A stretch of 64,000 nt of DNA, taken from the NCBI RefSeq assembly GCF_004363295.1, contig NZ_SNYQ01000005.1, positions 1-64,000 of the forward strand. Direction: 5' to 3'. The notes beneath the pieces were generated by a model. That model did no database searches. It saw only the letters and a list, made by a program, of their open reading frames with translations, and was not told where the DNA came from. The translations under genes and the position numbers were made by a program. The DNA is from Mesocricetibacter intestinalis. GTDB taxonomy: Bacteria > Pseudomonadota > Gammaproteobacteria > Enterobacterales > Pasteurellaceae. Shown here in pieces: positions 46,913 to 54,851 of this stretch; position 1 is the stretch's first letter; each line of letters starts with the position of its first letter.

Positions 46913-48055
46913 ATGAGCCAATTATTTCCCAATGCCAAACCTCGTACTAAAGCCCCTTATCGTTTTGATATCGTCGGTAGTTTCCTGCGCCCGGAAGGCT
47001 TAAAACAGGCACGCCAACAATGTAGTTGCGGGGATATCAGCTGTGCTGATTTAACTGCAGTGGAAAACAGCGAAATTAATAAGTTGGTTCAACATCAGAA
47101 ATCCGTCGGCTTGCATGCCGTAACCGACGGCGAATTCCGCCGTACCTTCTGGCATCTGGATTTTCTGGCTGCCTTAGGCGGTGTGGATGAGGTGGATTCG
47201 GAAAAATTTTCGGTTCAGTTCAAGCACCATAGCGTACGTCCGAAAACCTTAAAAATCACCGATAAGATCAGCTTCCCCGATAATCATCCGTTTTTAGAAC
47301 ATTATCGTTCCTTGCAGGAAATCGCCGGTGATTATCCGGTAAAATTCACCATACCTTCACCTTCGATGCTGCATTTGATCTGTACCGTACGGGCGACGGA
47401 TTATGAACCTATTGAGCGCTATCGGGACAACCGTCTTCTGCTGGAGGACATTGCGCAGGCTTATCGCAGCGCATTACAGAAATTCTATGCACTGGGTTGC
47501 CGTAACCTGCAACTGGACGATACCAGCTGGGGAGAGCTTTGTTCCGAAGAGAAACGCGCCGCTTATCAGGCTCGCGGGTTTGATTTGCAGGCTCTGGCCC
47601 GGGATTATGTCGAAATGATTAATCTTGTTATTGATGGAAAACCGGAGGATATGACGGTAACTATGCATATTTGTCGCGGTAATTTCCGTTCCACTTGGTT
47701 CTCTTCCGGCGGTTATGAGCCGGTAGCCGAAACCCTATTCGGTCATTGTCGCGTAGACGGGTTCTTCCTTGAATATGACAGCGATCGCTCCGGTGATTTC
47801 AAACCGCTGCGTTTTATTAAAGATCAACAAGTAGTGCTGGGATTGGTAACCTCCAAAGACGGGCAACTGGAAGATCGGAATGAAATTATCCAGCGTATTA
47901 AAGAAGCAACTCAGTACGTGGACATTAATCAACTCTGTTTAAGCCCGCAGTGCGGATTTGCTTCGACGGAAGAGGGCAATATTTTAACCGAGCAGCAACA
48001 ATGGGATAAGCTGAGCTTTATTCGCGATATTGCTAAGGAAGTTTGGGGCGAATAA
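46913..48055 (+). CDS. MetE-like cobalamin-independent methionine synthase family protein
   Basis: A 380-residue protein matching the C-terminal catalytic half of MetE, without its N-terminal domain, like the YxjG/YxjH proteins of Bacillus. Conserved parts are FDIVGSFLRPEGL, GLHAVTDGEFRR near residue 65, LQLDDTSWGELC near 200, VTMHICRGN near 245, and CLSPQCGFAST near 344 with the zinc-binding cysteine. It probably makes methionine from homocysteine with a folate or another methyl donor. Donor unknown. Ribosome binding site AAAGGAAC. The MetR site upstream supports a methionine role. It stands alone with its own terminator. Confidence 0.87.
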   Translation: MSQLFPNAKPRTKAPYRFDIVGSFLRPEGLKQARQQCSCGDISCADLTAVENSEINKLVQHQKSVGLHAVTDGEFRRTFWHLDFLAALGGVDEVDSEKFSVQFKHHSVRPKTLKITDKISFPDNHPFLEHYRSLQEIAGDYPVKFTIPSPSMLHLICTVRATDYEPIERYRDNRLLLEDIAQAYRSALQKFYALGCRNLQLDDTSWGELCSEEKRAAYQARGFDLQALARDYVEMINLVIDGKPEDMTVTMHICRGNFRSTWFSSGGYEPVAETLFGHCRVDGFFLEYDSDRSGDFKPLRFIKDQQVVLGLVTSKDGQLEDRNEIIQRIKEATQYVDINQLCLSPQCGFASTEEGNILTEQQQWDKLSFIRDIAKEVWGE

Positions 48056-48076
48056 GCTTTTATTTGCTACGAACAG

Positions 48077-48107
48077 GCGGAAGCATAGCTGTACTTCCGC
48101 TTTTTTT
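48077..48107 (+). terminator. terminator of the MetE-like gene
   Basis: GCGGAAG and CTTCCGC pair around ten bases, then seven T. Confidence 0.92.
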
Positions 48108-48446
48108 GTGCAAAAGTTTCTCTACCCGGCATAGATGAAGAAAATAAGCTGAATGGAAATTCTAGATGGCGGGGATAGGCTGAGCTATTTTAAATTTCGG
48201 AGCTTGAGCAGAGGTTTATTCGTTTAGGGAGCGGAGCCTAGAGCCCGTATGAGGGGAAATCAAAAGGCTTTCACTAGTATTGAGAAATCTTCGTTACGGA
48301 TTAAATGCCTTGCTTCGTTATTTTGAGTGAAATAAAAATAATTTTTTATGAATAATAATGATCTGCGCGGGTTATAAATGATAACTTGTTGAAAACCAAA
48401 ATAGATATAAAGGTTATTTTTGTGTTGCGAAATGTAAAAATTAACA
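48108..48446. other. non-coding stretch before the FNR/CRP-type promoter
   Basis: About 340 bases with stops in all frames, mostly AT-rich, with no USS, no RNA I can name and no clear hairpin. Confidence 0.5.
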
Positions 48447-48500
48447 AAATTTGTTGATCTGGATCACAAATTTCACAAAGATTACTTTATAAAAATACAA
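48447..48500 (+). promoter_or_regulatory. FNR/CRP-type promoter upstream of an unannotated short transcript
   Basis: A near-perfect palindrome spans 48447-48473: arms AAATTTGT and ACAAATTT around TTGAT-CTGG-ATCAC. The core fits the FNR consensus at nine of ten positions, and the right half is a good CRP half (TGTGATC). A -10 TATAAA lies at 48488-48493, placing the start near 48500. The site centre (48460.5) is then about 40 bases upstream, the standard class II activator position. Confidence 0.6.
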
Positions 48501-48509
48501 GGTGAATAT

Positions 48510-48569
48510 ATGATTGCCCAGGTTTTGAATCCGGGCATAAATTGTCGTTTAAGCGATATTTTACAATGA
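48510..48569 (+). CDS. possible 19-codon leader or small protein gene
   Basis: ATG at 48510 is preceded by AAGGTG at good spacing and opens a 19-residue frame (MIAQVLNPGINC, then RLSDILQ). It contains a hairpin TGCCC(A)GG..CCGGGCA (48515-48537). I do not recognise it. The predicted transcription start lies only about ten bases before the ATG. The 5' end also looks a little like that of the E. coli FNR-activated sRNA FnrS, so the product could be RNA rather than peptide. No clear terminator follows. Confidence 0.3.
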   Translation: MIAQVLNPGINCRLSDILQ

Positions 48570-48972
48570 GTTACCCCGTGTCGGAACGGCGGAAATATTA
48601 GGTTTAGCGAGATAAGCCATTTATTCGAGCAGGTTTGCTGAACCGAATTTACAAGGATGAAATTTAGAGCAAGGACGCTATTTTATCGCTTTCACTGTAA
48701 TTTATGCTAAAAATGAACTTTTCAAATCAAAAATCTTCAAAAAAACTTATCCATAATCTCACCGACAATCTTTAGCTCCCTTTCTGCAGAAGGTATTTAT
48801 CAGTCATCAGCATGGGCTTTATGTTTTTGCTCGTTCGCTGGGGGAGAATTGCGCTAAGCGCCGATAAATCCGGGGTTTTGTATAGATAATATCCGCAGCG
48901 GTTTAAAATAAAATCAAATTGCTTAATCTCTATGCGAACAATTAAAAAAAACGTTTTTTTTTGAAAAAGTAG

Positions 48973-49001
48973 TTGACGCCTCAAGGCGATATGCGCATAA
49001 T
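48973..49001 (+). promoter_or_regulatory. promoter of the tRNA operon
   Basis: TTGACG (48973-48978) and CATAAT (48996-49001) with a 17-base spacer. A GC-rich discriminator (ACGCCACGC) follows, as is usual for growth-rate-regulated tRNA promoters. Bases 48570-48972 hold no other feature I can support. Confidence 0.85.
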
Positions 49002-49045
49002 ACGCCACGCAAAGCCGATGACGGTAACGCAAAAAATTGGTAAAT

Positions 49046-49122
49046 GGCTACGTAGCTCAGTTGGTTAGAGCACAACACTCATAATGTTGGGGTCACAGGT
49101 TCGAATCCCGTCGTAGCCACCA
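49046..49122 (+). tRNA. tRNA-Met (CAT), elongator type
   Basis: A 77-base cloverleaf with acceptor GGCTACG/CGTAGCC, T-arm GGTTCGAATCC and encoded CCA. Anticodon CAT is at 49080-49082 in loop CTCATAA. The paired first base of the acceptor stem marks an elongator rather than initiator. Confidence 0.96.
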
Positions 49123-49130
49123 AATTTTGT

Positions 49131-49213
49131 GCGGGAATGGCGAAATTGGTAGACGCACCAGATTTAGGTTCTGGCGCCTGTGCGTGTGGGTTCAAGTCCC
49201 TCTTCCCGCACCA
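49131..49213 (+). tRNA. tRNA-Leu (TAG)
   Basis: An 83-base class II tRNA with acceptor GCGGGAA/TTCCCGC, long variable arm and encoded CCA. The anticodon loop is TTTAGGT, with anticodon TAG at 49165-49167 and the normal U33. Confidence 0.96.
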
Positions 49214-49237
49214 TTCATCAGCTTGCAATATGATAAT

Positions 49238-49312
49238 TGGGGTATCGCCAAGTGGTAAGGCACCGGGTTTTGATCTCGGCATTCCTAGGTTCGAATCCTA
49301 GTACCCCAGCCA
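49238..49312 (+). tRNA. tRNA-Gln (TTG)
   Basis: A 75-base cloverleaf with acceptor TGGGGTA/TACCCCA, discriminator G and encoded CCA. Anticodon TTG is at 49270-49272. Confidence 0.96.
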
Positions 49313-49325
49313 TCTGAAATTTCGT

Positions 49326-49408
49326 GCGGGAATGGCGAAATTGGTAGACGCACCAGATCCAGGTTCTGGCGCTTACGCGTGTGGGTTCAAGTCCCTCTTC
49401 CCGCACCA
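49326..49408 (+). tRNA. tRNA-Leu (CAG) with unusual C33
   Basis: It is nearly identical to the tRNA-Leu(TAG) at 49131, but the anticodon loop reads TCCAGGT instead of TTTAGGT. Anticodon CAG is at 49360-49362, and position 33 (49359) is C rather than the almost universal U. The stem CCAGA/TCTGG fixes the loop register. It differs also in the variable arm. It is probably a diverged copy of the upstream Leu gene. Confidence 0.92.
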
Positions 49409-49435
49409 TTTCATTAGCTTTATAGCTTCTGCAAA

Positions 49436-49510
49436 TGGGGTATCGCCAAGCGGTAAGGCACCGGATTCTGATTCCGGCATTCCTAGGTTCGAATCCTAGT
49501 ACCCCAGCCA
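49436..49510 (+). tRNA. tRNA-Gln (CTG)
   Basis: It is nearly identical to the tRNA-Gln(TTG) at 49238, with anticodon CTG at 49468-49470 in loop TTCTGAT and compensating changes in the anticodon stem. Encoded CCA. Confidence 0.96.
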
Positions 49511-49569
49511 TCTGTATTCTTCATTTTATATTTTATTTCTACTTAGACTTATTCCCTTTAGTTTGCTGC

Positions 49570-49586
49570 AACCCTATAGGTTTTTT
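49570..49586 (+). terminator. possible tRNA operon terminator
   Basis: A short AACC-CTATA-GGTT hairpin followed by a run of T and TTTCTTT, 60 bases after the last tRNA. The stem is only four pairs. Confidence 0.4.
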
Positions 49587-49659
49587 CTTTCTGTTTTCGA
49601 TTTTAGGGTTAAAGTAGCTTAGGTATAGCATTTTCCCCCTCCATAATGAATGGCATAGC

Positions 49660-49749
49660 GATAAAAGTAATATATTTTTATCATTTCACTTGATTTTTGC
49701 GCTGAATGGCGTAATTTTGTCAATCGCTTCTGTATTTTGTAGCAAATAC
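49660..49749 (+). promoter_or_regulatory. two inverted repeats upstream of pncB-nadE
   Basis: GATAAAA-N9-TTTTATC (49660-49682) and GTATTT-TGTAGC-AAATAC (49732-49749) are perfect inverted repeats in the 170 bases before pncB. They look like operators, but I cannot assign a regulator. Confidence 0.4.
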
Positions 49750-49789
49750 TATTTATTTTTTCGGTAAATTTGTTTTCTTGAGTCAGTTT

Positions 49790-50908
49790 ATGTCTATGTC
49801 AGCTATGTCAGAAAAAGAGTTCGAATTAAAACGCCAGGGTAAAATCACCCGTTTGACAAACCGTACCTTTAAATTTGATCCGCGCGTAAAGAGCGGTTGG
49901 TTTTCTGCAGTTTATTTTCTGAAGACCGCCGAAATCATCAAACAAAAGCGGCCGAAGCAGAGGGTTACCATGCAGTTCTTTCAGAAAAAAGAGGCGATTT
50001 TATGCGGAATTGACGAGGCCATCGCATTATTGCACAGCTTCGCAACTAATCCCGGCGAGCTTAAGATCTGTGCTTTGCACGACGGGGATAAAATCAGTCC
50101 TTTCGAAACCGTATTAACAATTGAAGGATATTATGAGGATTTCGGCTATTTAGAAGGGATTATTGACGGTGTATTGGCACGCCGCACCTCGGTAGCCACC
50201 CATGTTTACAATGTTGTTCAGGCCGCCGGTGATAAGCAGGTGATTTTTATGGGGGATCGGGACGATCACTTTTCTCAGCAGGCGGGCGACGGTTATGCCG
50301 CCTATATCGGAGGGGCAGCGGCACAGGCCACTCACGCCATGAACGAATGGTGGGGTAAGGCCGGCGTGGGTACCATGCCTCATGCGCTGATCCAGTTATT
50401 TGATGGGGATCTTATTAAAGCCTGCGAAGCCTATGTGGCCACCTTTCCGCAGGATAATTTGGTCGCGCTAGTGGATTATCATAATGATGTTATTGCCGAC
50501 AGTCTTAAGGTGGCTCGTCATTTCGGCGATAAATTATATGGGGTGCGGGTGGATACGGCGGCTAATATGGTGGATCAGTATTTTCTGAATAATCGCCATG
50601 AATTTGGACGCGAGGATCTGCGCGGAACTAACGTACGACTGATTCGGCTTTTACGCGAGCATTTGGATCAGGCCGGTTTTCCCAATGTGAAAATTATTGT
50701 CAGCGGCGGATTTGATGCAGATAAAATCCGCCAGTTCCAACAGCAGAACGCTCCGGTGGATTCTTATGGCGTAGGCTCGAGTTTACTGAAAGTCAATATC
50801 GGTTTTACCGGAGATTGCGTGTTGTTGAACGGTAAAGCACAGGCGAAAGAGGGGCGTCAATATAATGATAATCCACGCCTCAGTCAGGTGGAGTTTCCGT
50901 TAATTTAA
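49790..50908 (+). CDS. pncB: nicotinate phosphoribosyltransferase family protein
   Basis: About 372 residues. It belongs to the nicotinate phosphoribosyltransferase family, which makes nicotinate mononucleotide in the Preiss-Handler NAD salvage route. Visible features are KSGWFSAVYFLKTAEI, a central HVYNVVQAAGD, DYHNDVIADSLKVARHFG near residue 238, VRVDTAANM, and the phosphate-binding region IVSGGFDADKI near 305 followed by YGVGSSLL. The start is uncertain: ATG at 49790, 49796 or 49805, or TTG at 49778. nadE follows 11 bases later, so the two form a nicotinate-to-NAD operon. H. influenzae lacks these genes. Confidence 0.88.
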   Translation: MSMSAMSEKEFELKRQGKITRLTNRTFKFDPRVKSGWFSAVYFLKTAEIIKQKRPKQRVTMQFFQKKEAILCGIDEAIALLHSFATNPGELKICALHDGDKISPFETVLTIEGYYEDFGYLEGIIDGVLARRTSVATHVYNVVQAAGDKQVIFMGDRDDHFSQQAGDGYAAYIGGAAAQATHAMNEWWGKAGVGTMPHALIQLFDGDLIKACEAYVATFPQDNLVALVDYHNDVIADSLKVARHFGDKLYGVRVDTAANMVDQYFLNNRHEFGREDLRGTNVRLIRLLREHLDQAGFPNVKIIVSGGFDADKIRQFQQQNAPVDSYGVGSSLLKVNIGFTGDCVLLNGKAQAKEGRQYNDNPRLSQVEFPLI

Positions 50909-50919
50909 AAGGAAAACAG

Positions 50920-51696
50920 ATGCAAAATTATATTGATTATTTAGTGGATTGGCTGGAGCAACAACGTCGGGAATATGCGGCAGAAGGCTATGTACTGGGG
51001 ATCAGCGGCGGTATTGATTCCGCGCTGGCGGCACATTTGCTGGTGCGTACCTCTGCGCCGGTGCAAGGGCTGATTTTACCTTCCCCTACCACTTCGGCAC
51101 AGGATATTGCAGATGCCCGTGCGGTAGCTCAAAGTGCCGGTTGCCCGGTTATGGAGTTGTCGATTTCAGCCTTATATGAGGGTTTTATGCAATCTATGGC
51201 CGCCTTATTTAACCAAGAGGCGGAACGACAGAATGTGATCGCCGGTAATGTTCAGGCTCGGCTCAGAATGACCGCACTTTACGCCTATGCGCAAAGTCAT
51301 CGGGCGATTGTGGTCGGTACCGATAATGCGGCAGAATGGCTGACCGGCTATTTTACGAAATTCGGCGACGGCGGCGTGGACGTAGCACCTTTGTTAGGCC
51401 TGCGTAAGGAGCAGGTATATCAGCTGGCAAAATTATTAGGGGTACCGGCGCAGATAATGGAGAAAGCACCCAGTGCCGGCTTGTGGCAGGGGCAAACGGA
51501 TGAAACTGAAATGGGTGTGAGCTATGCCGAGATAGATGCTTTCTTGCGCGGAGAAAGGGTTTCCGCCGAGGCGCAGCGGCAAATTGATTTCTGGCATAAC
51601 CGCTCTCATCATAAAAGACGCTTAGCCCCGGCGCCTTTGTCCCTTTCCGCTTTTGAGCAACGGGCTAAGGCAAATAACGAGATAAAGGCCGAATAA
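50920..51696 (+). CDS. nadE: NAD synthetase, ammonia-dependent
   Basis: A 258-residue enzyme amidating nicotinate adenine dinucleotide to NAD. It lacks the glutaminase domain of longer forms. The P-loop of the PP-ATPase type, GISGGIDSALAAHLL, is near residue 27. Further features are NVQARLRMTALYAYA, GTDNAAEWLTGYFTKFGDGGVD near 131, and PSAGLWQGQTDETEMG near 187. Ribosome binding site AAAGGAAA. With pncB it suffices for the last steps from nicotinate if nadD is elsewhere. A USS lies at 51271. Confidence 0.93.
   Translation: MQNYIDYLVDWLEQQRREYAAEGYVLGISGGIDSALAAHLLVRTSAPVQGLILPSPTTSAQDIADARAVAQSAGCPVMELSISALYEGFMQSMAALFNQEAERQNVIAGNVQARLRMTALYAYAQSHRAIVVGTDNAAEWLTGYFTKFGDGGVDVAPLLGLRKEQVYQLAKLLGVPAQIMEKAPSAGLWQGQTDETEMGVSYAEIDAFLRGERVSAEAQRQIDFWHNRSHHKRRLAPAPLSLSAFEQRAKANNEIKAE
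51271..51279 (-). repeat. USS within nadE
   Basis: ACCGCACTT in frame as Thr-Ala-Leu. Confidence 0.85.
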
Positions 51697-51719
51697 GCGG
51701 CGCTATCGGAATCTCCGTA

Positions 51720-52685
51720 TCAGATTAGCTGATAGAGAGCAATAATCAGCGGCATGGTAAATACGCAAAGTAGGGTAGTAACGCCGTAAACGGCACTGGC
51801 TTTATTGGCGTCTTTATTAAAGATTAATGCCATTTGGGTAACAGTCGCCGCCGCCGGGCTGATGGTTGCCAAGAAGCTTATCATCACAATAGTATCACCG
51901 TTTTCCGCCCAACGTTCGAAACCTATCAGCTTAACGATCAGCAGTAAGAACAGGGGAATAATAATCAGGCGTAGGGCGGTAACCAAATAAATCCGTTTGG
52001 ATGAAAATATAGTGCGCAGCGGAATGGAGGCAATCAGCATACCGGCAATTAGCATGGCATTGGGGCCGATAAAAGAACCGACGGCGCTCAGGGTGCCGGT
52101 AATCATCGGCGGCAGTTTTATCTGCAAGGCGAATAGGGTTACCCCGATAATAATTGAAAGAATATTGACGTTGCTGAAAATCTGTTTCAAGGTCAAATTG
52201 CCTTTACCGCATAAAATCATGCGGCAATGGGTCCAGAATAAAAAGGTCTGCACCACAATAAAACAGGTGGCGTAGATTACCCATTCGGGGCCGAACAAGG
52301 CCATAACCAGCGGAATAATCAGATTGCCCGAATTGGAATAAATGGAGGCGGCGTGTTCCAGAGGATCCAGTTTTAACAGGCGTTTCAGCAGTGAGCCGAG
52401 AATAATCAGGATCAGATGCAAAAAAACCGCCATGCTTAAAGAGAGCAGCAGTCCCTGTAGGATCGCCGGAGTATATTCGATCTGAAAGGCCTTAATCATT
52501 ACCGCCGGGCTGATAATATACAAGCCGATAACGGACAGCGGATAGCTGTCTTTCGACTGTAGCAGTTTAAATTTGACCAGCGCATAGCCCATTAACACAA
52601 TCAGGGTCAGTTCGGTGATCTTGGCGGCAAGAAGTAAAGCGATATCCATAAGGTTTATTAGCAATCGGTTGTTAATGACGGCCAT
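51720..52685 (-). CDS. second AEC-family transporter
   Basis: About 321 residues with roughly ten hydrophobic segments in two halves, separated near residue 165. Family marks are the YIISPAVMIKAF region near 65, SIYSNSGNLIIPLVMALFG near 115, and FLATISPAAATVTQMA in the second half. It belongs to the AEC family but is only distantly similar to the transporter at 1976. The start is chosen at 52685 because TTTGGAT precedes it; ATG at 52649 is an alternative and gives the more usual N terminus. Substrate unknown. Confidence 0.82.
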   Translation of the reverse strand: MAVINNRLLINLMDIALLLAAKITELTLIVLMGYALVKFKLLQSKDSYPLSVIGLYIISPAVMIKAFQIEYTPAILQGLLLSLSMAVFLHLILIILGSLLKRLLKLDPLEHAASIYSNSGNLIIPLVMALFGPEWVIYATCFIVVQTFLFWTHCRMILCGKGNLTLKQIFSNVNILSIIIGVTLFALQIKLPPMITGTLSAVGSFIGPNAMLIAGMLIASIPLRTIFSSKRIYLVTALRLIIIPLFLLLIVKLIGFERWAENGDTIVMISFLATISPAAATVTQMALIFNKDANKASAVYGVTTLLCVFTMPLIIALYQLI

Positions 52686-52755
52686 TTTATATCCAAAACA
52701 AAAATAAAAAAACGTTTCAGGCCGGAATTTGCTATAATCCGGGCGATTGCACAAT

Positions 52756-52777
52756 GCTTCGGCGCTTATCCCGAAGC
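52756..52777 (+). other. hairpin upstream of the DUF441 gene
   Basis: GCTTCGG and CCGAAGC form a seven-pair stem, between a TATAAT-like hexamer (52732-52737) and the gene. It may be a leader element. Confidence 0.4.
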
Positions 52778-52800
52778 GGAACAAAAGTCTTGTGTTTTTG

Positions 52801-52809
52801 ACCGCACTT
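52801..52809 (-). repeat. USS just upstream of the DUF441 gene
   Basis: ACCGCACTT abuts the ribosome binding site AAGGAAAC of the following gene. Confidence 0.85.
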
Positions 52810-52823
52810 TTTAAGGAAACTTC

Positions 52824-53276
52824 ATGTCCATACAGTTTAACGCCATTGCGCTGATGCTGGTATTACTGATCCTGCTCGGCGTAATCAGCAATAATAATTC
52901 GATTACCATTTCCGCAACCTTACTGCTACTGATGCAGCAGACCTTTTTAGCTAGATATATTCCCTTCTTTGAAAAACACGGTTTGAATATAGGCATTGTT
53001 ATTCTGACCATAGGCGTACTGGCGCCCCTGGTGTCCGGACGTATCAAATTGCCTAATCTGATGGAGTTTCTGAACTGGAAAATCTTTTTATCCGTGGCGG
53101 TGGGCATGCTGGTGGCTTGGTTTGCCGGACGCGGGGTAAATCTGATGGGTTCACAGCCGGTATTGCTGACGGGCCTATTAATCGGCACCATTTTAGGGGT
53201 TGCTTTTTTGGGCGGGGTTCCCGTCGGCCCTCTGATTGCCGCCGGTATTCTTTCTCTGCTGCTGGGAAAAATTTAA
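52824..53276 (+). CDS. yeaL: DUF441 (YeaL) family membrane protein
   Basis: A 150-residue integral membrane protein with about four hydrophobic segments. It begins with a helix ([15 protein letters not shown]), then [22 protein letters not shown] near residue 55, [15 protein letters not shown] near 93, and a C-terminal [20 protein letters not shown]. This is the DUF441/YeaL family, function unknown. Ribosome binding site AAGGAAAC. No partner gene is evident. Confidence 0.88.
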   Translation: MSIQFNAIALMLVLLILLGVISNNNSITISATLLLLMQQTFLARYIPFFEKHGLNIGIVILTIGVLAPLVSGRIKLPNLMEFLNWKIFLSVAVGMLVAWFAGRGVNLMGSQPVLLTGLLIGTILGVAFLGGVPVGPLIAAGILSLLLGKI

Positions 53277-53725
53277 GCGCCGTATAAGGCCGCTCAGCCG
53301 GCTTTTCTAACCCGGAGCATGGTTGTGAATATTAAAACTTTACCGAGTTTAAACTGCTCCATAATGAATAAAGCACGGAAGCTTCGAGTTATAGGTTTCG
53401 CTTAAGAAAAGCGGATAAACCTTATTCAAGGGCGCGGAAAAAGCGCTCGCCAAAGCCTTGATTCCATTTAAAACCTAAACCGAATAAACCGCTCTTATTT
53501 AGCGGTTTTAAATTTTTATCAATAATAAAAATATAGAGATTCGCTAGGGAAAAGGCGGCGAAATCAATTTTAGGAATCTTGATTTCAGCAAGAAAAAATA
53601 TGATAAAATACGCAAAATTTTGGCTCGGGAAATAGGGATAAGGCCTTATATAAATTGAGTTTTCCGAGTTCGGTAAAGAAATGTAAATGCGCAATAAACG
53701 CATAATAAGCCCAAAAGGAACAGTA
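53277..53725. other. intergenic region before ribD
   Basis: About 450 bases with no gene I can support. A hairpin AAACCGCT..AGCGGTTT (53486-53508) followed by TAAATTTTTATC could terminate the DUF441 transcript. No FMN riboswitch is present. A minus-strand open frame here ends in FKWNQGFGERFF but has no start signal and overlaps ribD. Confidence 0.45.
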
Positions 53726-54850
53726 ATGCAGCAGTTAGCACAGGATTCCGCCTTTATGGCGCAGGCCATTGAGCTGGCGAAAAAAGGTCGGTTTACCGTG
53801 GCGCCCAATCCCGCCGTCGGTTGCCTATTGGTTAAGGGCGATGAGATCGTCGGGCAGGGATTTCATGTTAAAGCGGGGGAGCCTCATGCGGAAGCGATGG
53901 CATTGCGTCAGGCCGGCGATAAGGCTCGGGGAGCGACCGCTTATGTAACCCTGGAACCCTGTGCCCACTACGGCCGAACTCCGCCTTGTGCGCTGGCCCT
54001 CATTCAGGCCGGGGTAAAACGGGTGGTGGCCGCCATGCAGGATCCCAATCCGCAAGTGGCGGGAAAAGGGTTGGCGCTGTTGCGCGAGGCGGGAATCGAA
54101 ACGGCGGTCGGCGTACTGACGCAGGAAGCGGAAGCGCTAAATAAAGGTTTTTTAAAGCGTATGCGTAGCGGTTTGCCCTTTGTCCGTCTGAAAATGGCGG
54201 TTTCCATCGACGGCAAAACCGCCATGGCGTCTGGGGAAAGTAAGTGGATTACGGGAGAAGCCGCCCGTGCCGATGTGCAACGGGAACGGGCGCTGTCAGC
54301 AGCGATTTTATCCACGGGCTCGACGGTAGCAGCGGATAATCCCGGCTTAAATGTGCGCTGGGCGCAGCTGCCTGTGGAGGTGCGGGCGGAATATCCCCTG
54401 CCCGCTTTGCGTCAACCGCTCAGAATTATTATGGATTCGCAATCCCGGGTTTGCCCGCAGCATAATCTTTTTCAGCATAGGGAGCCGGTGTGGCTGATTG
54501 GCGAAGCGGAAAGAGATATTTCCGCCTTTCCCGATTTCTGCCGGCATTTAACCCTAGCGCCCGATGCCGGGCAGAGCAAATTACAGGCGTTAATGGTCGA
54601 GCTGGGCAGAAGGAAGATAAACGATCTCTGGGTCGAAGCCGGTGCTGTTTTTGCCGGTGCCCTAATCGAACAGAACCTGGTTGATGAGCTGATTCTTTAT
54701 ATTGCCCCGAAATTATTAGGCCATCAGGCGAGAGATTTATGTGTATTACCCCATCTGCAAAAATTAGCCGATGCGCCGTTATGGCATTTGCACTCAATGA
54801 CTCGGATCGATGAAGACCTAAAACTGGTTTATACCTTGAGGAACGCATAA
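53726..54850 (+). CDS. ribD: riboflavin biosynthesis bifunctional deaminase/reductase RibD
   Basis: A 374-residue enzyme for the second and third steps of riboflavin synthesis from GTP. The N-terminal CMP/dCMP deaminase domain binds zinc through PHAEAMAL near residue 51 and EPCAHYGRTPPC near 77. The C-terminal reductase domain (from about 150) has VRLKMAVSIDGKTAMASGES and DLWVEAGAVFAGALIEQNLVDEL, split near 300. ATG at 53726 has AAAGGA seven bases upstream; an in-frame ATG at 53687 is less likely. degS starts one base after the stop. Confidence 0.95.
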   Translation: MQQLAQDSAFMAQAIELAKKGRFTVAPNPAVGCLLVKGDEIVGQGFHVKAGEPHAEAMALRQAGDKARGATAYVTLEPCAHYGRTPPCALALIQAGVKRVVAAMQDPNPQVAGKGLALLREAGIETAVGVLTQEAEALNKGFLKRMRSGLPFVRLKMAVSIDGKTAMASGESKWITGEAARADVQRERALSAAILSTGSTVAADNPGLNVRWAQLPVEVRAEYPLPALRQPLRIIMDSQSRVCPQHNLFQHREPVWLIGEAERDISAFPDFCRHLTLAPDAGQSKLQALMVELGRRKINDLWVEAGAVFAGALIEQNLVDELILYIAPKLLGHQARDLCVLPHLQKLADAPLWHLHSMTRIDEDLKLVYTLRNA

Positions 54851-54851
54851 T

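Noticed and set aside
48772-49032. Minus-strand 86-codon frame over the tRNA promoter
   Set aside because: It overlaps a clear promoter, has no ribosome binding site and looks like random AT-rich translation.
49079-49511. Minus-strand open frames of 67 and 97 codons antisense to the tRNA cluster
   Set aside because: They are antisense translations of tRNA genes (patterns such as GFEPRN and EGLEPT), a well-known source of spurious proteins.
53422-53808. Minus-strand open frame overlapping the start of ribD
   Set aside because: No ribosome binding site or start fits, its first third is antisense to ribD, and I recognise no domain.
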